64,000 nt of DNA, from the NCBI GenBank assembly GCA_947044365.1, contig OX345636.1, positions 7,336,001-7,400,000 on the forward strand, in the 5' to 3' direction. Shown in pieces: positions 1 through 11,100 of the stretch. A program made the translations under genes and the position numbers. Below the pieces are notes generated by a model. It did not search any database and was not told where the DNA came from. It saw nothing but the letters and a program-made list of their open reading frames with translations. Positions within the stretch are counted from its first letter, which is position 1; the number at the start of each line of letters is the position of its first letter. This DNA is from Petrosia ficiformis (taxonomy: Eukaryota > Porifera > Demospongiae > Haplosclerida > Petrosiidae).

Positions 1-45
1 GACCACTTGTCTGTTTGCTACCATGATCATCATAATACTAGATAA

Positions 46-960
46 TTAACCCTTAGAGGACTGATGTATCATCCTCTAGGGTCATATTTCATATATATGT
101 ACACTGGCGTGTTTAAGGGGGAGCCTGGGGGGGCCCAGTCCCCCCCCCCCCCATGTTGTCTAAATAACAATTCTAATTAATGCGCCCATGCATTGTGGTT
201 TGCAGAAATGAGCATATTTCGCCCCCATTACAAGATTAACTGAGTCTGATTTGGACTCTGACTCTGAGTTTGAGAGCATTGAATCAGTAGACCCACGAAG
301 ATCGTGAACAGTGAGTTGTCTTCTGACTCATCATCAATAATAGTGATAATGTACCATTATGTACGTAACGTACGTCGCAATGTCGACCACACCTCTAATG
401 AATAAATAATAATTCAAAAATTTGTGGCGCACTTTGTGCACCATTCTTACACCAATACAGGTGCTAGCCCCTCCTGGTATTCAGGTCTAGACACGCCACT
501 GTATATGTGACTCTTGACCCCTAATGCAGTTTGGAGTGATTATGAAGCACTCCAAATGTTTGCAATTGGTGTCAGGGATAAGCCAATAAAAATGGCTAAA
601 AAAAAGTTGATTATTTTTGGCTGCCCTTTGGCCTAAATATAGACTACAATGGGAATTTTAAAGGGGGCATGCGCCTGTGCAATTTCGAGATTCAGTAACC
701 CTGCCCACGCAATGTGGTGAGTAGCTGAGAAATTTCTCTTGTTGTAAAACCTGATATCGTGTTTGTAACTGGTGCCAATATGCAGTGGGGTTGTTTTATT
801 TCAGCTACAGTCAAAAGAGAGAGAACATTGCATTTGAATTAGTCCTACAAGCACTTAGGTCTTTGGAGTCCCGTTAAGCAAGTTTGTAGAAGTAGTACTT
901 CATGTCGAAAAAGAGCCAAGTTTAAAGTATAGAAAGTGAACAGTGGCCAAGATATCTGTA
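46..960 (+). mobile_element. piggyBac-type non-autonomous element, copy 1
   Basis: The left end is TTAA followed by CCCTTAGAGG (46-59), the form expected of a piggyBac-class element with a TTAA target. The body (about 515-955) matches the reverse complement of 26680-27170, including the stretch around TGCAGTTTGGAG and the stretch ending in GTATAGAAAGTGAA. Copy 2 keeps the other terminus (CCTCTAAGGG then TTAA, read on its minus strand), so the pair together defines both ends. This copy lacks a visible right terminus and is interrupted by another element at about 102-501. No transposase frame is present. The superfamily call is inferred from the TTAA and CCC ends. Confidence 0.6.
102..501. mobile_element. 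Nested TIR element inside the piggyBac-type repeat
   Basis: Inverted ends CACTGGCGTGT (102-112) and ACACGCCACTG (491-501) flank about 400 bp that is absent from copy 2 at 26.7-27.2 kb. The flanks share a TATATG-like sequence, which could be a target duplication. It contains a G-run followed by a C-run near 125-153 and a short acidic reading (ESDLDSDSEFES) near 240-275 that may be the remains of a transposase N-terminus. The ends look hAT-like, but the family is not certain. Confidence 0.5.
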
Positions 961-2449
961 ACAGAGATACAAGTGTTTGTTGGGAAGAATTTTGAAAAAT
1001 AAGATCACAAGCAACAACACAAGCTAAAAATCTGTCAACATTTTGATTAATTATTGTATTTCACACGAGGAAGGAGTTTATAAATGTATGCTGTAGTACA
1101 AGATGTTACACAGTACTGTATAAATATACATGTACAAGGTATAAGAATTAACACTTAGTACTACTTGTAGCATTTCCTGATTGTGAATCCAAAGCTACTG
1201 ATAATCAAAGTATATTAACACTACAGCTAATATTATCCTTCATATTTATCATGTATTGTATGTGTATGAATTTACTGGCTCCAATCTCATTATATTAGAT
1301 GAAGAAGAAATTGAAAAAGAGAAGTACTTCCAGATGTACGACTCACAAGAATCCATTATAGTAGTAGATTGAAAGATATTACTGTAAAGTTCAACATCAT
1401 AATGAATTGATCACTGTACATCATAGTCTGTCTATTTTTTTTTGTTTTTTTTTGCACAAATAATATAGCTCATAAAAGAAACAGTTTACATGTGGATATA
1501 GAAGTAATTAATACACACCAATTACCACCAGTGATTTGATCAAGAAGTTGAAAACAGACATAGAATATACAATGTAGAAATCCCAATTAGATAAGCATGC
1601 ACATCTCCTCTATAGAGCTTTGTTGTGGAGGCTTTTATACTAACAACAATGTGGTTGGTCATGTTATTGTGATAGTATTTCTAAATCAGTTGAATATAAT
1701 AATTATTATTGCAACTATCAAAATTTATTATTTGAAAGATGCAGCTGATATTCTTCAAAGTATTATAGACGGCGTTCTCTACATGGGTTCTCAACCTGGC
1801 TCCAGTAGTCACATAGCAGAGGTGAATTTATTTAGCAGTGGTGTGCTGTGATTATTATCTGTAGAGTGATGGTTATATAGGCACATCGAGATTAGGTTCC
1901 AGTAGCTTGAATGATATATAGTACCCAGAAGTCCTGGATTTATTTACCAGTGATGATTGTCATTGTTCACAAAAGTGGAATGTCAATTTTGTGTCACTCT
2001 TGTGGTATAATTACATCCTGAACTAGTCATTTACTACAATTAAACAAATATTATATTATAGTAAACTGCACTCATTTCCAAGTTCAGATTTCACTCGTTG
2101 CGTTCCATTAAAAAATTAATTAATTTTCGTGGGGTAATTCCCCAATACCAAATTAATTTCTGTGGTCAGAAAGAAAGGTCAACGTTTCAGACGCTCTGCT
2201 TTTGCGGGTATTTTCTAAGTCTGTAACGTCTTGTAAGGCCATTTTCCTACTCTCTGATGTTTAATAGACCTTTGGGAAACATGGAGACTGGTTGTATCAC
2301 TTCAGTTGTCGATATGTAGAGTGATATTCAGCTACGAGGTAAGTAATCTTTGAAAAATTGATAGTATTGTTGTAATTCATTGTGTATTTGTTAATTTTAA
2401 ACATTAAACCAAAGAAATGAAGTAAATGTACAGTTTAGTAACTAGAGAG
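961..2449. other. Intergenic, no gene supported
   Basis: AT-rich sequence. Short exon-like readings exist on the plus strand, for example 1303-1371 after a TTATATTAG acceptor reading EEEIEKEKYFQMYDSQ, and 1741-1821 reading DAADILQSIIDGVLYMG. They cannot be joined into a model with consistent phase. Around 2275-2345 a strong donor (GAG then GTAAGTAA) is present without a convincing coding exon. No RNA gene was seen. Confidence 0.4.
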
Positions 2450-2768
2450 TCACTTATATATGATATGGGAGCTTATATAGACTATTTTGTAGTACTTTTC
2501 AAAGCAAGGGATAGGGCATAAAGGGGGATGGTCTTGGCATGTTTTGCAATGGTAAAGGGTTCTCTTTCTCTTAGTAGATTTGCTGCAAAGTATACATTCA
2601 TACTGCTCTTTTACTGTTCTTTTAGCAAGGAAATGTTTTCTTCAATCTAGTCTTTCAGGCTGATTCTCTAATGAAGAACGGGGTCTTCCTGCTAGAGGTT
2701 TACGAACAGATTGTTGGATGTAGTCCCTCGTTAATTGGTCAACAAGAACTCCTTCATATGTTATGACC
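2450..2768 (-). pseudogene. piggyBac transposase C-terminal zinc-finger relic
   Basis: Minus-strand translation from about 2768 gives a basic stretch GRPRSSLENQPERLD, an in-frame TGA, then RKHFLAK followed by a Cys-rich tail with CILC, CKTC and PLCPIPCFEKYY, stopping at 2450. This is the layout of the piggyBac transposase C-terminus: an ERL-G-HF segment followed by a RING-like Cys-rich domain with CxxC, CxxC, LC and CFxxYH spacing. The TGA sits where the family usually has a glycine, consistent with a GGA to TGA change. The upstream catalytic DDE domain is not recognisable. It lies 1.5 kb from the piggyBac-type repeat at 46-960. They could belong to one decayed element, but I cannot show this. 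Confidence 0.7.
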
Positions 2769-3217
2769 ATTATGTAATATTATTTGAATATAGTAATTGT
2801 TTATTGTTTTCTTTTTTAGTTTTATGTATAATTATGTACCTATATCATTCTCATTGTTACTAGTCTCTTCACCAGACCTCCAATCACCAATCATTTCCAA
2901 TACAACAGAAGTTGAAAAAGCCATGGTATTCATTGCTTATATATTTTTGACACTTCAATGAGTTTCTACAATGTGGTTGCTCTGTATAAACATTGGTTTC
3001 CCCCTGTTACTATATATAGGCGCATGGCACTGGTCAATAATACAATTTAAGCAGTTTGATAACCACTCATATAATTGATCAAGTTAATTAAATACAATCA
3101 TTGCCAATGCCAACTAATCCACACCCCTATAATTACATCACTGTCAATAATCCGGCTTCTATATTAGGATAGACCATTGTTTTGTTATTAGCTACATAAG
3201 CATGCAAATTATTGTGA

Positions 3218-3310
3218 ACATAAATACTATTTACCTTTCGTCATTATGTGATCATAAATACTATTTTTCTTTTGTCATTATGTGATCATAAATACTATTT
3301 TTCTTTGCTC
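3218..3310 (+). repeat. 34-bp tandem repeat, about 2.6 copies
   Basis: TCATTATGTGATCATAAATA recurs at 3241 and 3275, a 34-bp period, with a partial third copy before 3241. Copies are almost identical, so the array is young. No function is apparent. Confidence 0.75.
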
Positions 3311-3664
3311 ATTACAATTGACATGGCAGCATCTTTGCATATTATAATAAGTACAGGTATTATAATAATAATCATACAGTCACTGATTATTATTCTTATA
3401 GTAAATCAACGACACTGCATGACTGTTAATTATTACAGTGAATTCACAGTAAATGCAGCTACAAAACTGGATTGAGACTGAATTCAGTAAATCACACAAT
3501 GTTTTTACAATAGCTCAGTTTTACATTTCATTCCAAATTGATTGTGGTCATCCCATGATTGCTTTCTATGAGGTTTAATCATTAAATTATGTATTAATTT
3601 TATTTGTGTTATTACAATATCAGTTACATATTTCAAAAATAACCAATACTGATACTAGAAATAT

Positions 3665-4190
3665 TGTCCAACAAGTGTATATAGAGAAAAAAACATCCCT
3701 ATGATTGCTTTACAAATTTAAGTGAAGACAAAAGTATCTCTATGACTGCTTTGCAGTGTCCAGCATTCAGTAATCATGGCTGACTTTATCATGCCTAAAA
3801 CACAACAGCATACTATAGTTATTATTTCGATTATCTACTCTCCTTACCTTTTAAGGACCTTCTAGAACTTTAGAAATATATTTCAGGAAGAATAGCCAGC
3901 TATTAGTTCCAGCTTCTACATAAGCTAGTAAAGCTACAGCTTTTTTTCTGCTACTCTGTAGAGCTTCAGAGCTTGAGCGTGTGTTCTATTACGTGCCACG
4001 CCCATTAATTGACCGAATGACGTAACTTCCTTAACTACGTACGTACGTATACAACGCATACTCGCGTAAGTGACACAAGAATATAATATTATATAATAAT
4101 TATTATATAATATTATATATAAACATACATCGAACCCGTGGGAAAGCAATCATAGGGATGGCCCTAGGGCACGGGCCATAATAATGACTG
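3665..4190 (+). mobile_element. MITE family M1, copy 1
   Basis: About 470-bp element with inverted ends CATCCCTATGATTGCTTT (3694-3711) and its reverse complement (4143-4160), the latter followed by a GGCCC palindrome. Copies occur at 8822-9275 (inverted), 13867-15600 (inverted, split), 23610-24110 (direct) and about 10180-10330 (degraded, inverted). The interior has conserved CG-containing blocks such as AATTAATGGGCGTGGC on the opposite strand. It has no coding capacity. Placement on transposon superfamily is not possible from the ends alone. Confidence 0.85.
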
Positions 4191-4604
4191 ATTACCAATC
4201 TTTTTATCAGTGAATCACTAGTATAAATCATCATCATTTTTTTGTACATTTATGACAATAATTATTATGAGTATAATATCTATATGAACAAGGTAATTAT
4301 AATGATTGAGATAAAGTACTACTATGATTGCTTTGCAGTAGCTATCACTCATTGCTTATGGCACTAGTATCAGTAGCATTATTTTATGCACTAGGATGAT
4401 TAACTTTTCATCTACGGGCTGACCCACTGCAACTTCTTTAATAACATACACAAAGCAAGTGTCCTCAAAATTGATAAGTAGATATAGAGCATGAGAAATG
4501 TAAGTAACTGTTGGTTCTGTTGAGTTTTATTTTAATATTCAAATAATCAAGTATGAAAAATGAGATGATGTGAGTAATAATTTTTAATTTTTGTATTAAA
4601 TTAC

Positions 4605-5120
4605 CTGCTGGTAGTGACACCTGGAAACATAGACCATCATGATGAAGATATTCCGTATTTTTGTCGCTGTTGTATTGTAGATCTGTATGGGAGATAAGCT
4701 GATGTTCAAACATACCATTTGGTGCTATGGCATTTTCAGTAATTCTATTTCGACAGTCAAATGGCGTACTATCGTTGAAGGGAACAATCGTCTCCACATG
4801 TCTGTTATCCTCTCTCCAGTTGAGAAGTTTAATCGTAACATCAATTTTCAAAGGCCAATCTAGGCTGAGATCATCCTCTCCTTCTGTTAGGAACACACCT
4901 ACAGATATGTGTGTACCTTTACCACTATCAGATCCATCAGGATCAACAACTAATTGTAAACGATATCCGCATTTTGCTGTGTAAAATGCAGGGCTCCACC
5001 ATCTGCTACTAATGTCTTTGTATTCATGGAAATTGGACATGGTTAGTAGACATGGAACAATGAGTCGAGAGGATTCACTGATAGGAGAATTATACCAGCT
5101 TGGTGTGTCAACAGTTTCAC
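4605..5120 (-). CDS. MATH/TRAF-C exon 2
   Basis: A 516-nt exon, acceptor ATATACAG, starting GETVDTPSWYN and leading into a second MATH domain: WWSPAFYTAKCGYRLQL, KGTHISVGVFLTEGEDD, WPLKIDVTIKLLN, ending DGLCFQVSLPAG. The donor GTAATT leaves in phase 1. If the intron is retained, translation runs 47 more residues to a stop at 4465. The two MATH domains are clearly diverged, so the duplication is not recent. A third remnant may exist: minus-strand 4370-4455 reads FEDTCFVYVIKEV, which resembles the last MATH strand, but it is out of phase with this exon. Confidence 0.85.
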
Positions 5121-8100
5121 CTGTATATATAAATATAGAAAATAATTATAAACTGATAATAATTATCTATCTATACATTTAATATGAATCATGTATACAG
5201 TACAACAGTGTATATCTCAAGGACATCATGCATATTGATAGAATGATAATTATTCTTATATCAGTCGTAATTGCTATCCTGTTGAATATTTGAGAATACA
5301 ATAGTATCTTTCACTTCACAAAAATTTTGTTATCCAGAAAAGTACTGTATATTGCCTATTCTATGGAATCTAATGTCTAAATCATGAGGATGATAAGGAG
5401 TTTCATTTGACACTAAATTCTTCAGAAGTGGACTTTCAAACATTGTGTGGTAGAAGAACATCTCTTTACACTTTACAATACACTTATGCATCACTATCAG
5501 ATATTCATGTGAGAAGTTAATGATTAATCAGAAGTCTTGTTTTTGCTCAATTTTAAATAACATTGCTATGTGCTACCAAATTATAAATAGCAGTGTATAA
5601 TAATTATGTAAATTGTTCATCATTATATTGGGCATGTATAAACACAGATCTATATCAGTCTAATTATGTGTTGTATATTTTCCACTATCATAAATACTGC
5701 ATCTACAATTCTCTACTGCATTTTGTTACTGAACATGACGACAAATAGAGAGAGGAAATATATGTGAGTGTTACAACAATCATATACAACCTAACTATCT
5801 ACTTGTCAAATCAGCAACAAAAATAGTAAATGTTGTTTTATATCTACGCTGGAGTGGTACATGGGAAAATAATAATGAATTCTTGTTTTAGCTACAATTT
5901 AAGCAAACCAGTTTAATGGACATTTTCTATAATTATATAAGTTTATACTATTCATTTTCAGATTATCCTTAGACACCAACAACTAATTATAGTAGCCTAA
6001 TAATTACATTGATAAATAGTTCAATGATTGTTTAGTCAGTCTAGAGGGGCGAGATGTCAGATACTAATGTAATAATAACATTCAATAGTTGTGGAATGTC
6101 CCATAATATAAACCTCTGACGTGATTATAAGTACTTTATGCTAAAGTTATAAATTGAACTTGTTATAATGGTTCACAAACTGTGTTCTATAATATATTAC
6201 CTGTTAACATAGTAACTTTAGAAACTTTAAAATACAGTGTATCGTCACAAAGATAATGTGTGCTCTTATCAATGTTGTGGTGTAGATTACTGTGGGCAAT
6301 GAATTGTTGATAGTACATTCCTCCAGCTGCTCTGTCTCCAATAGACACTTGGTCTAAACAAAATGAAGGAGCCATATTGTGACTGAAGATTCTCTCAACA
6401 TGATTACGATCCTCCTTGGAGTTGAGAAGCTGCAAGTTAATGTAACCTTTGAAAGGCCATTTCAACTTGTCGTCATTCTGACTCTTCATGAGGTACACAG
6501 AGGCAGATATATGTGTACCTTTAGCACTACTATGACCAAAAGCATCAATTCTTAATTGTGCTTTGTATCCATTGGGTGCTGTATAAAAAGGAGGGCTGAA
6601 CCAGGAACCATCATCGGTTTTGTGTTGTGAGAAGTTATTCATTGCTATTATACACGGTGGATGTGCAATTGTCATATAATCTATAACATAAGAAAATAAA
6701 TATTCTATAACAATTATTAAATCATGGATATGCATGTATAACTATATACAACAAAACGAAGCTGCATTAAAAATTTCACAACCTAATCATGGATTTGTGC
6801 AACTGTGAATATGGAAATGATTAGTACTGTTATTGTTCATTATAATTATACCTGTATCAGTTATACTTGTCGCATAAACTCTTGATTTTTGGTTCTTCAG
6901 TGCTTGTAACTTCTGATTTCCTATATTCCATGAAAATAATGACTTGATAATTGTCTAATGTACATTTCTTCATAATGATATGTAGGTCATTCTATTCTCC
7001 ACTTACAAATAACTACTACAATAGTAACTGTGACCATAAAAGTCTTAACGATTATTATGGACCACGAGTTTGTAAACTTTCTGAAATCCCACACTTTAAC
7101 AAACTGGTACAAAATCAAGTATTCATACAAAAACATCACTGCTTATAAAAAACTATTGCCTGATACAAGTGGTTTGTATTTTCTGTCAATAACGATTTAC
7201 ATTTTGGATAAACTTTGCAGTATCACAGAATTGCTTTTACGTACATTATTCAGTCCATCATGAATATGTATTAGACTAATATACTGTAGCAAAATTAAAT
7301 ACAGTAGTAGAATTTATTCTGAAACTGAAATTTCTCCTAACTTTATAGTGTATATATATACGTCCCTAAAATTAATGGATTTATCAGTTGTTCTTTTCTT
7401 TACTTGTACACTGAAAACTGATAATTTGAGTATGTTAAACACATTAGTATCACCTGATTCAATTTGCATAGTTTTCATTTTGGAAATCTTCTTTTCAACT
7501 TCTAAAGTTTTACTTAGCTCATTCTTTTCTGCTATTAGTTTGTGATTTTGATTCTTATAAACTATAATGAAGAGTAATAATGAAATAATATGAAATGTAA
7601 ATATCACATTTATACATTTCAGCTCTTCAGTGAATGTGATAAGAGGTTCCACTGGTTTTGGACTCTTAGCTATACAAATGAAATGAATAACAATTACTAC
7701 AGTTTGTCATAGCTTCAAAATAATTAATACTACAATTGCGCTATAAGAAGTTTTCAAAAATTCTACTCAACTTACCTCCAATATTTTCAATTTTGTCTGT
7801 TCCCCTTTCTTGTACAGTTCTACTCTTAGAGGTAACACTTCCTCCATTATCATCTGGTATTGTATCTAAAGTGAATATGCCATGAATATTTCTAATATAT
7901 AAAAGATAGGATGGTGTGCAAGAAATAATAATTATTAATTCTATTATCTAACAGTTACGATGTTATTTTAAGTTTAATGTTACATTTGGGCATGCAATAT
8001 AAAGAAACATATCTTTCAAGAAGGAATTACGTGATACAATATACTTATGTTATGATTAAATTGTATGGTTTATCACATGTTTTTCAACTAATGGTTGGTC

Positions 8101-11100
8101 ATTTATGTCTCCAAAAACATTGTTATGGAATGAGTGAGTTTATCATTTAACGAAACAAAACAGAAAACTTATTTTTCAACTGCTCAGTGAGTTTGGTAGC
8201 ATATTCCCTTGGTTTTGGACTGTTAACTATAAAATAATTGTAATGAATCATAGTTATTATTATTAATGTTTCTAAGTAAAAGATTCAAGTAATTACTACC
8301 ACAATTGCACATGTAATCAAAGAGTTCTCAATCATAACACTAAAATATTACATAGCTTACCTCCAGTATTACTGATAATGTCCACTCTCTTTTGTTGTTT
8401 AGATATATTGTCTGAGGTACTACTTCTTGAGTCAGATGTTAAATCTAATAAGAAATAGTAATAAATATATGAACAATTTTGTAGTGTGTACAATAATCAT
8501 TCTACAATATAGTGCATTTGGGATTACAGAATATAATACTGCTATTAATATCAAAAATTTTATATTAGTAACTATAAATTATATGAAGTTGCAATTATGC
8601 TAGAAAACATGAAACAGTTACATTACTCAGTGGTTTTAAGATAAAAAAATTATGTGGCACATAATCATGACATTTAAGAAAATGTCCATGTAAGCTAGTG
8701 GAATGATTTCTGATAGGAAGCACTACTATTGAAATTCCATTCAGCCAAATATAAACAATGCTTAACTAGGACAATTCTTATTCACCCAATTTATTCACCT
8801 GACTCCTTATATACAACCTTTTTATGGCCCGTAGGGCCATCCCTATGATTGCTTTCCCACGGGTTCGAACTATATATATGTATATATATATATAATTATT
8901 ATTATATATAATTATTTTATATGTTTGTGTCACTTACGCGAGTATGCGTTGTATACGTAATTAAGGAAGTTACATCCTTCCCGGGGCCGGGGGCTCGGTC
9001 AATTAATGGGCGTGGCACGTAAAAGAACGCGCGCTCAAGCTCTACAGACCAGCAGAAAGAAAGCTGTGTAGCTTACGTAGAAACTAGAACTAATAGCTAG
9101 CTATTCTACCTGAAATATATTCTTAAAGTTCTACAAGGTTCTTTAAAAGGTAAACAGAGTAGATAATCAAAATAATAACTATAATAGGCTGATGTGTTTC
9201 AGGCATCATAAAGTTAGCCATGATTACTGAATGCGATGATAGGGATACTTTTTTCTCTATATATATATCTTGTTTTATAGAAAATTATTCTCAATGAAGA
9301 ATATGTAGATGTGAATGGAAAAAAACCTACCTTTTGGCTCTTCAGTGGTTTGGGTGATAGAGTACAATGTTTTTTGACTCTCAACTATACAAGAGAAATT
9401 AATGATCACAAATCATTTTTAAAGTTCTAACATAATACATAATCATCATATTATATGTAAGTATAAGAATTGTGATAAAAGGGTTATACACTGCACTGAA
9501 TGACTATCTACATGGTCACTTAATTCTATAATTAAAGGTGAGTAGTTCATATCAAACAACATAGCTATTCTCTAACCTATTCTGATACAGTTGAAGGTGT
9601 TTCCTGTTTGAAAACAATATTCCAAGTTTCCAACAATAGCAAATGTAATCAAGCTAACAGGAAATGCTGTTGCATTTATAATTATATATTGAGTTAAATT
9701 AACAGTCACAACTATAATTAAACTTCATTTAATTCCCATAATCCTTCTTGTATATAATATTGTTACCTGATTGAACGTGCAAAGATTTTGATTGAGAAAG
9801 TTTCTTTTCAACTTCTAAATTTGTCCACAATAGATTTTTTTCTGCTGTCAGTTTTATAATTTGCTCTTGACAAACTGTTACGGTAAATATAATAATTTAA
9901 TTAGTGTTTAAATAGAACAACAAATATACTTTTTAGCTGTTCTGTGAGTTTGGCAATAGAGTCCACAGCTTTTGGTTTCTCATCTATACAAGTGTAATAA
10001 AAAAATATCATGCATACATTTACAATCATTTGTAAGTGATGTGATCCTATTTATAGTTTCAAAATATTTTGAGCTAAACTTTTTACGATCCTACACCTGT
10101 GATTTTGTTTTGCTTAAGTTTAACACATAATATGGTTTTCACATATGTAATGTATATGTAGTAAAGGATAGTGTGTCAGCTCCATCAATTAATTAATGGA
10201 GTGCCATACAAAAGCTTTAGATACAAACCAGCAGAAAGAAAGCAACCAGTGTTAGCAGAAACTATGATGAATAGCTGTTGTGTCCAAAAGAGATAACTAA
10301 AATTACGCAAGAATCGTTAAGAATTTTAAAAGAGAAAGTGGTTAGCATTGACCATAAAACTAATGATTTATTTACAAAAGGTTTCATACCATCCAAAAAC
10401 CTCATGTATAGCTAACCTCCAGTAACATTGATCATGTATTCCCTCTGTTTGTCTGTAGAACTACCCTGAGTAATAACCTTTCATTCATAATCATCTGTTA
10501 TTATATCTATAATTGAGTATTATTGCATCATTATAGAATTAACGAGTCACATTTATGTACCATCATCATTATATTGTTCAGCCTTTTCATTAACGATTGT
10601 GACCTCTGTTACTATAGCTTCTTCTGTGCCTGGAACTTCTTCATCTGTCATTACCTGTTAGTATTATAATTATTATTATAAATGAAAAAAGCAAGCATTA
10701 AGCTTAAATGTGCCAATATAAGAAACTGTAACTTAATCTAAAAATTGCATCACTATACCTTTTTCAATGTGGGGTCTTCTAGGATAATGCAATATCCAAC
10801 TGATAAACTCATGACACCCATATCTTTCAAAATAGAGATGTTCATTTGTGCATCGAGGACAAGAAGACTAGTGATATTATGAGGTGCTGAACATGTAAGG
10901 ATAATGGAATTTCCGGTTTTCATGACAACAACTTTCACTTCCTTGGCTAACTCTCCAAATGCTTTTGAGAGGAGATCCTTGATATCATTGAGTGTGTACT
11001 CATCTGTCTTCCAGTCTAAAATGAACTCGACTGTTTCACATTTGAGAGGTTGGGATGAACTGGAGAAACGTTTACCAATACATGATTCAAGACGAATCTC

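Noticed and set aside
1303..1371. Exon-like acidic reading after an acceptor on the plus strand
   Set aside because: No partner exon in matching phase, no recognised domain, and only 23 codons.
1597..1851. 84-codon open frame
   Set aside because: Low-complexity, rich in Ile and Val, no domain; the later part (DAADILQSIIDG) might be an exon but cannot be connected.
2641..2763. Plus-strand exon-like reading ADSLMKNGVFLLEVYEQIV after TCTTTCAG
   Set aside because: It is the antisense of the piggyBac C-terminal relic, which explains its composition.
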